From Candidatus Helarchaeota archaeon (GTDB lineage Archaea > Asgardarchaeota > Lokiarchaeia > Helarchaeales > JABXJV01), in assembly GCA_013375355.1 (NCBI GenBank), contig JABXJV010000551.1, positions 1 through 21,299 on the forward strand: a stretch of 21,299 bases of DNA, written 5' to 3'. Under the pieces are notes generated by a model that was given only the letters and a program-made list of their open reading frames with translations, was not told where the DNA came from and made no database searches. The first letter of the stretch is position 1; each line of letters opens with the position of its first letter. Of this stretch, positions 17,001 through 21,299 are shown piece after piece. The position numbers and the translations under genes were made by a program.

Positions 17001-17379
17001 TGACGCAATTACTTTTTTTTCAGATTATGTTGCAGAATTAGAAAAAGATTCCGGATTAATTAAAGATAAAATAACAAAATTAATAAGTTCTCAAATTAAT
17101 ACTTTGGAAAAAGATTTGCTATTATTAAACGAATCAATAAAAACTACAATTACTAGTTTTACTAGTCAATTTGTAAATGTAATAGAACAACTCCAAAATA
17201 GATCCATTGAAACATCTAACAAATATTATACAGGATTAAAAGAGCATTTCGCAACTTTGACAAAAGACTTTTTTAATATCATTAACGAAAGAGCAACTTC
17301 TTCAAAAAATAAGATTATTTTACCAGGAACAATTTTCAAATATTATAGAAAAAAGGATAAAATATTTCGAAAATATTAA
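14062..17379 (+). CDS. Giant TrmB-headed coiled-coil protein, N-terminal part (frame broken near 17320)
   Basis: Residues about 10-90 are a TrmB-type winged helix: FYLNEAQAEIYGLLLIKG, then GEISLSIKKS, then LSNLKLIKTIPGTVVRYEALP, matching the helix-turn-helix and wing of the family. About 1000 residues of charged, Asn/Lys/Glu/Leu-rich sequence follow and are predicted coiled coil. Codons from 15211 on belong to a 417-codon tandem repeat. In the second copy the frame leaves the repeat at 17320, and the last 20 residues (to the stop at 17377-17379) have no counterpart. The repeat continues in frame 2, so this is the front of a single gene of about 1736 codons ending at 19270. The start is TTG 14062 (or TTG 14077); an in-frame stop lies at 14038-14040. 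Confidence 0.85.
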   Translation: MKWYNLEKSDLTQILMKAFYLNEAQAEIYGLLLIKGILTLGEISLSIKKSQDECNKVVKDLSNLKLIKTIPGTVVRYEALPPFIGFFAQIKRYQKLFENLNEEISNNSEKLIRDFKKNIKNHMEEIQELFKTHREESNILDLQKEHYNREISAYIIEIKDNSANLINELNNFFTVYLNSFEERINIIKIEVDKNFSEVLIELKDIKGKNIDFLEENLSTLISPQKDSMKKLMEILFSNLDTSFDSISGNVENLKRDLINITSKNGDILIDFSADLQNKIINFLTEQYDDLNVSILELKDKILDTENQIKEMFSNKNSDLETNLIKTLISLQDDIDQSLQILKDKETELMNLFFQNIEEKLLEQVRELSEIYDLNKSLFVENTELLNKNLKELLNSYLKDYASVSNELKTNFETNIDQFKDILNEVIKKLNDKMMDTISKHRKATETNSNALELKLIDSLKLNYDLLQTEISNLLQKNSTEFQNSITSFKDNSLILKDELLQNMNTTQSIIQKNSKETQNEVFKVIDSQLKTIEKEDVTIETQLKEKIVGEFDRLNTEITSTKSDILSFFSNNIQELEKDPTLFKDKISKLIDNQLNSLEKDGLLLNESIKTTNSNFIIQFKNIMSQLQNRFTETSNKYYNGLKDHLLALDKDIISITDDRLNNLKNKIIDFQENLTNLLEKGSKYLKNVQTFENRIINDLKRHIEMMKKSASIITDNISNLMDKQISDHSLATESFKSSYSKSINKEISSAEENLTNLLNQINNIFQENSKIVKNNFDAVEQELPNIIDNSFLEYKTSNENLNANLKDLLTTHLKDYSALSKAQKAKLKPNIDQIEDILKSLNKKLNTRITNTIKKHININEKMAVDLESNLLNGLKQNYDIYQTEISTLINNISSGFQTTIMNLKKNVNALNDDLFQNLINFQSTIQNNVTDTKDETFKILNSQLITIEKECNTLETQLKEKIIEEYEELNSEINLVKNDAITFFSDYVAELEKDSGLIKDKITKLISSQINTLEKDLLLLNESIKTTITSFTSQFVNVIEQLQNRSIETSNKYYTGLKEHFATLTKDFFNIINERATSSKNKIILPGTIFKYYRKKDKIFRKY
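15211..16461 (+). repeat. 417-codon tandem repeat, copy 1
   Basis: This intact copy of a coding duplication has a period of exactly 1251 bases, measured at several anchors: the codon starts 15214 and 16465, and 16054 and 17305. Landmark peptides shared with copy 2 are IETQLKEKI/LETQLKEKI, LLLNESIKTT, LKRHIEMMKKSAS/LKRHIEMIKKSAS and SNLMDKQISD. The copies differ at many positions, so the duplication is not recent. Confidence 0.9.
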
Positions 17380-17710
17380 AGCTTTTGAGAGACGAATTTC
17401 CCAAGGTTTAAAGAGACATATTGAAATGATAAAAAAATCAGCATCAATTGTTATTGACAATGTTTCAAATTTAATGGATAAACAGATTAGTGATTTTAAT
17501 TTAGCTTCTGAATCCTTTAAAAGTTATTTTTCTAAAATCATGAACAAAGAAATAAGCTCATCAGAAGAATCTCTTACTAATCTATTAAATCACATCAATA
17601 ATACATTTCAAGAGAATCTGCAAAATACAAAAAATACTTTTAATGATTTGGATTTGGAAATACCGAAAATATTCGATAATTCAAAGTTAGAACATAATAG
17701 AATTAATGAC
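16462..17710 (+). repeat. 417-codon tandem repeat, copy 2, two bases short
   Basis: Copy 2 measures 1249 bases instead of 1251. The offset to copy 1 is 1251 up to codon 17305 and 1249 from codon 17324 onward, which places a 2-base loss between them. Past 17711 a short, more diverged echo of the repeat start is seen (LGKDVTELVNTYFLDW against LNANLKDLLTTHLKDY). Confidence 0.9.
17314..17323 (+). other. Frameshift site in the giant coiled-coil gene (net loss of 2 bases)
   Basis: Copy 1 reads AAA-ATT-ATA-GAT-TTT-CAA-GAA (K-I-I-D-F-Q-E, from 16060). Copy 2 reads AAG-ATT-ATT then T then TAC-CAG-GAA (from 17311). Restoring a GA before the single T gives K-I-I-D-Y-Q-E in one frame. The other frame has a stop at 17258-17260, so any shift must occur between 17261 and 17379. 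It may be a real mutation, phase variation, programmed +1 shifting or a sequencing error. Confidence 0.85.
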
Positions 17711-19270
17711 GCTTTAGGAAAAGACGTAACGGAGCTTGTTAATACATATTTTTTAGATTGGCGAATCCATATTGATAAAATACGTAATGATTTAGAATTT
17801 GTTACCAAACATATAGAAAAGGCAGAAAAAAACTCTCGTAAATTTCAATCTAGCATTCGAGAAAGTTTCTCAAGTCAAATTGATAAATTTGACCTATCAC
17901 TTAAAGATTTTCAAGACCGAATAAATACTACTACTGAAAATAACATTCAAAATCTTAAAACATTTTTAAATTCCTTAAAAATAGGTAAAGAAAAAGCCAC
18001 CACTAATCTTATTGCACAAATAAAAAATTCTGTTAATTCTAACAAATCATCTTACTCAAACTCATTTGAACTAATCTTAGAAGATTTAAAAAGAAATTTA
18101 ACTCTAAATCAAGATACTCTTTCTACTACAATTACAAATAATTCACGAATGTTAAAAAAACAATTAGATATTCAACAAGAAAAATTATCTCAATCATTAA
18201 ATGAATTAAAATCTTTATTAACAACCAATTTTTTGGAAAAAAGTAAGGAAGAATTGGAAAACTTGTCTCAAACTCTTCTTCCCAACTTAAAAAATAAAAT
18301 TGATCCAATTAAGGATAAAATCTCAAATACTTTTAATCATAACAAAGATAATTTCGAAACCTTTCTATCAAATCTGAAGAAAAATTTTCAAAAAATATCT
18401 GATCAAATACTTAAAGATTATGAATTCAAAATTCAAACGATAACTGAATCTATTGATAGTGGTATATTGTCTCAATTTGAAGATCGGAGAGATATTGTTT
18501 CTAAAATTGTTGAAAATACAAAAAATCTACTAAATAGAGAGGCTGAGAAATCGCAACTACTAATGGAGAATCTTAATGAGAGTTTTGAAAATAATACTGC
18601 TAATCAACTGTCAAATATCCTTAAACTCTTGAATGTATTAGATTCTAAATTAATGGAAAGTCTTGAACAATTTCCAGGTAAAAAAATCGAACCTTTAAGT
18701 AAAATTGTTGAAAAAATACAAAAAAATCTTCATGATTTAAATGACGAAAATCAAACTACACTAAACATATTAAGAACTGTATTAGATGAGATAGATGAAG
18801 GAACATACATAGACATAGAGAAAACTTGGAGTATAACCTCTAGTGAATCGATATTAGATCACGTGATAGATATGATTTCCCGTATAAAAAGATCAATTAC
18901 AGTCATTCTACCGAATTTATCCTTGGTAGATCTTGAATTTCTAAATGATTTTGACCAAAGAATAATAATGCATATTTTTACAAACGTCAATCTGAAACAG
19001 GATAATCAAATTCTTAATGAATTACTTTCTCGGGGAAATATTAGAATATGGAACATTAATGGAAATTATCCGTTATTTTGTGCAGTAAAAGACACAGAAG
19101 AGATGATACTTGCACCGTATACTGAAAATGAAAAAGAGATAGTGGGAATAGTGACTGAACAAAAGGAATATATAAATATATTTCGTACAATTTTAGGACC
19201 CTTTTTCCAAACAGTATCTAATGAAGTAAAAAAAGTAGGAAAGGGTCCTAAGGCAACAATCGTAGTTTAA
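17321..19270 (+). CDS. Giant TrmB-headed coiled-coil protein, C-terminal part with TrmB/PLD-like domain
   Basis: This is the second reading frame of the same gene. It completes repeat copy 2, adds about 350 residues of further coiled coil, and ends in a globular domain of about 160 residues. That domain begins near SESILDHVIDMISRIKRSI and continues with VILPNLSLVDLEFL and IIMHIFTNVN, which resembles the C-terminal effector or PLD-like domain of TrmB regulators. The first ATG, 17426, lies inside the conserved repeat segment LKRHIEMIKKSAS and has no ribosome-binding site, so it is unlikely to be a natural start. If the two frames are joined, the two ends form a normal TrmB protein with an enormous coiled-coil insertion. 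The stop overlaps the convergent ATPase stop by 3 bases. Confidence 0.8.
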   Translation, partial: YQEQFSNIIEKRIKYFENIKAFERRISQGLKRHIEMIKKSASIVIDNVSNLMDKQISDFNLASESFKSYFSKIMNKEISSSEESLTNLLNHINNTFQENLQNTKNTFNDLDLEIPKIFDNSKLEHNRINDALGKDVTELVNTYFLDWRIHIDKIRNDLEFVTKHIEKAEKNSRKFQSSIRESFSSQIDKFDLSLKDFQDRINTTTENNIQNLKTFLNSLKIGKEKATTNLIAQIKNSVNSNKSSYSNSFELILEDLKRNLTLNQDTLSTTITNNSRMLKKQLDIQQEKLSQSLNELKSLLTTNFLEKSKEELENLSQTLLPNLKNKIDPIKDKISNTFNHNKDNFETFLSNLKKNFQKISDQILKDYEFKIQTITESIDSGILSQFEDRRDIVSKIVENTKNLLNREAEKSQLLMENLNESFENNTANQLSNILKLLNVLDSKLMESLEQFPGKKIEPLSKIVEKIQKNLHDLNDENQTTLNILRTVLDEIDEGTYIDIEKTWSITSSESILDHVIDMISRIKRSITVILPNLSLVDLEFLNDFDQRIIMHIFTNVNLKQDNQILNELLSRGNIRIWNINGNYPLFCAVKDTEEMILAPYTENEKEIVGIVTEQKEYINIFRTILGPFFQTVSNEVKKVGKGPKATIVV

Positions 19271-21299
19271 GACTCTGCTTTTAAAATTTTTTCTGCTAAT
19301 TTTCTTCTTTTTGATACTATTCTTCGTCTTAATAGTATTTTATACATTTCAGATACAATTAATACAGTGGATGATACTAAGAAAACGATTACCCAATCAT
19401 TGATATCGAGTTCTCTTGTATGAAAAGCTACTTGGATAGGTGGAAAATAAATTACCAGAAGTTGCATAAGAAATGATATAGCTACCGCAATCCAAAGACT
19501 TTTATTAGGAGTTTCAAGTTGAAAAGCCGATTCTTCTTGAGATCTACAATTAAACACATTAAATAATTGAAACATTACAAGAACTGTAAAGGCCATAGTT
19601 GCTGCCTTTGTATTAGTTTCAAATCCCAAAAATAAATATAAATCCAAAGAATCAATGGGCAAATAGTAAGCAAATACTATTAATGTTCCAATGCACATAG
19701 TTGCTCCTATTAATAACATATTAATAAATAATGGAATAGGAACTACACCTTCTTTCGGATCTCTTGGATCTTTTTCCATTACATGTGGATCTGGCGGATC
19801 AACAGATAATGCAGTTGCAGGTAATCCATCTGTGACTAAATTAATCCATAAAATTGTAATTGCAGTTAGTGGTAAAATGAAATTTCCAGATATTCCAAAA
19901 GTAAAGCCTATCATTATGCCAAAAAACATGGTTAAAATTTCGCCTGTATTACTTGAAAGGAGATAAAAAATGAATTTTCTTATGTTTCCATATATTTCTC
20001 TTCCTTGTTCTATTGCATTGACAATAGTTGCAAAATTATCATCTGTTAAAATCATGTCTGATGCTTCTTGTGTTACATCAGTGCCCGTAATGCCCATTGA
20101 AATTCCAATATCTGCAATTTTTAAAGCTCGTGCATCATTAATACCATCCCCTGTCATTGCAACTACATGTCCTTTGTTTTTTAAAGCCTGACAAATTCTT
20201 ACTTTATGTTCTGGTGAGGTCCTGGCAAATACTGCAATATCTTCTACTTTTTCCTCTAACTCTTTATCATCCATATGATTAAGATCTGTACCGGTAATAG
20301 CGTTAACCTCTCCTGTTGTCAATTTTAATTCGTTTGCAATGGCTATCGCAGTTTTAGGATTATCTCCTGTAATCATTTTTGCTTTCATTCCAGCTCTTTT
20401 TACCTTTACTAAGGCGTCTTTTACTTCTTGACGAGGGGGATCTATCATACCAGTTAACCCAAGAAAGATTAAATCTTTTTCGTCATTTTCGTCATATTCC
20501 TCCTTTTTCTCAACTTCTTTATAAGCATAGCCTAGAACCCGTAACGCGGCACTTGCCATCTCATTATTTATATCTAAAGTTTTTTGCCTATTGTCATTAT
20601 CAAAGTCAATGATTTGCCCATTTAGTGAAATTTTTGTACTTTTATTAACAATTTGTTCAGGTGCGCCCTTTACATATGCATATGTTTTTCCATTAGTAGT
20701 ATGAATTGTACTCATCGCTTTTCGCTTGCTATCAAATGGTACTTCTGCAATTCTGGGGTGGGTCAACTCAAGTTCCTCTTTTAAAAAATCATTACTAACT
20801 TTTGCCGAAAGAGTTAATAACGCACCTTCTGTAGGATCTCCAATAATCTCCCACCGATTTCCTCTGATTGTATTCCTAATTAAAGCAGCATCATTACAAA
20901 GAGTTGCTGCTTTTAATAAAAGCATTAAAGTTTCATCCTTTTCTGGCAAAATTTCTTTATTTTCTATATAAAATTTTCCGACTGGTTCATAACCAGCACC
21001 ACTTACATCAATTACCTTGTTATTCACCAAAATTTCTCTAACTGTCATCTGATTTTGGGTTAACGTTCCTGTTTTATCAGAACAAATTATAGTAGAACAG
21101 CCTAAAGTTTCAACTGCTGTAAGTTTTCTAATAATTGCATTTTTTTCAACTAATTTCATTACTCCTATACTTAATGCTATTGTTACAATCGTTGGTAAAC
21201 CTTCTGGAACTGCTGCTACTGCTAGACCAACTGCTGCAAGAAACATACCTAGAGCCTCAAATGAATGATATGTTAGATTAGATCTTATATATGCAGTTA
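19267..21299 (-). CDS. P2A-type calcium-transporting ATPase, 5' part outside the window
   Basis: This ATP-driven cation pump of the SERCA/PMR1 class sits in the cytoplasmic membrane. The frame is open to the right edge, so the actuator domain and TM1-3 are missing. ATG 21246 is internal. Seen are TM4 with PEGLP, the phosphorylation site CSDKTGTLT, the nucleotide-binding KGAPEQ, TGDNPKTA and GDGIND. TM5 has SSNTGE, TM6 has NLVTDGLPATALS, and four more hydrophobic helices follow. The Asn/Glu of TM5 and Asn/Thr/Asp of TM6 are those that bind calcium in SERCA. In TM8 the position of SERCA Glu908 is Gln (VLVMFQLFN), which argues for a single calcium site as in PMR1-type pumps. Confidence 0.95.
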   Translation of the reverse strand, partial: TAYIRSNLTYHSFEALGMFLAAVGLAVAAVPEGLPTIVTIALSIGVMKLVEKNAIIRKLTAVETLGCSTIICSDKTGTLTQNQMTVREILVNNKVIDVSGAGYEPVGKFYIENKEILPEKDETLMLLLKAATLCNDAALIRNTIRGNRWEIIGDPTEGALLTLSAKVSNDFLKEELELTHPRIAEVPFDSKRKAMSTIHTTNGKTYAYVKGAPEQIVNKSTKISLNGQIIDFDNDNRQKTLDINNEMASAALRVLGYAYKEVEKKEEYDENDEKDLIFLGLTGMIDPPRQEVKDALVKVKRAGMKAKMITGDNPKTAIAIANELKLTTGEVNAITGTDLNHMDDKELEEKVEDIAVFARTSPEHKVRICQALKNKGHVVAMTGDGINDARALKIADIGISMGITGTDVTQEASDMILTDDNFATIVNAIEQGREIYGNIRKFIFYLLSSNTGEILTMFFGIMIGFTFGISGNFILPLTAITILWINLVTDGLPATALSVDPPDPHVMEKDPRDPKEGVVPIPLFINMLLIGATMCIGTLIVFAYYLPIDSLDLYLFLGFETNTKAATMAFTVLVMFQLFNVFNCRSQEESAFQLETPNKSLWIAVAISFLMQLLVIYFPPIQVAFHTRELDINDWVIVFLVSSTVLIVSEMYKILLRRRIVSKRRKLAEKILKAES

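Noticed and set aside
17426..19270. A separate gene starting at ATG 17426
   Set aside because: The ATG lies inside a conserved repeat segment, the same frame carries repeat-like sequence upstream of it back to 17321, and no ribosome-binding site is seen. A frameshifted single gene explains the data better.
1..21299. CRISPR array, insertion sequence or prophage
   Set aside because: No regularly spaced short repeats, transposase motifs, terminal inverted repeats or phage structural genes were seen. The only mobile element supported is the intein.

Overview
The window is strongly AT-rich archaeal DNA. Archaeal origin is supported by four replisome genes on one fragment: MCM, a GINS subunit of the Gins23 type, the replication factor C small subunit, and DP1, the small subunit of the archaea-specific DNA polymerase D. 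An intron-containing class II tRNA fits as well. The AT bias, a roadblock/longin-like protein beside the replication genes, and very long coiled-coil proteins with a TrmB-type head suggest an Asgard-type lineage. That last step is inference; no marker in the window settles the lineage.

Bases 1-7825 are a replication block. On the minus strand, read right to left, are an unrecognised roadblock-like protein with a lysine-rich tail (4182-5231), gins23 (3597-4136) and mcm (from 3350, running off the left edge). The mcm gene carries a 525-residue intein with a LAGLIDADG endonuclease (519-2093) in its ATPase module. The RFC small subunit (5347-6312, plus) diverges from this group and converges on the DP1 gene (6320-7825, minus). 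DP1 has an altered metal-site motif.

Bases 7977-12900 on the plus strand hold a stand-alone 2-isopropylmalate/homocitrate synthase-family enzyme, a PIN-domain protein with a long helical TPR-like body, a two-helix membrane protein with a coiled coil and a winged-helix-like end, a tRNA-Ser(CGA) with a short anticodon-loop intron, and a small TPR/zinc-ribbon protein.

Bases 13178-19270 are the most unusual part. An unrecognised protein with a four-cysteine cluster sits 8 bases ahead of a giant gene of about 5.2 kb. That gene has a TrmB-like winged helix at the N-terminus, roughly 1500 residues of predicted coiled coil, and a TrmB/PLD-like domain at the C-terminus. It contains a tandem duplication of 417 codons. 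In the second copy exactly two bases are missing at about 17320, which splits the gene into two reading frames. The right edge (19267-21299, minus) is the C-terminal two thirds of a P2A-type calcium ATPase whose start lies outside the window.

No CRISPR array, insertion sequence or rRNA was seen. No gene-free stretch is longer than 300 bases. The largest gaps are 12901-13177 and 3351-3596, and each holds a perfect inverted repeat.
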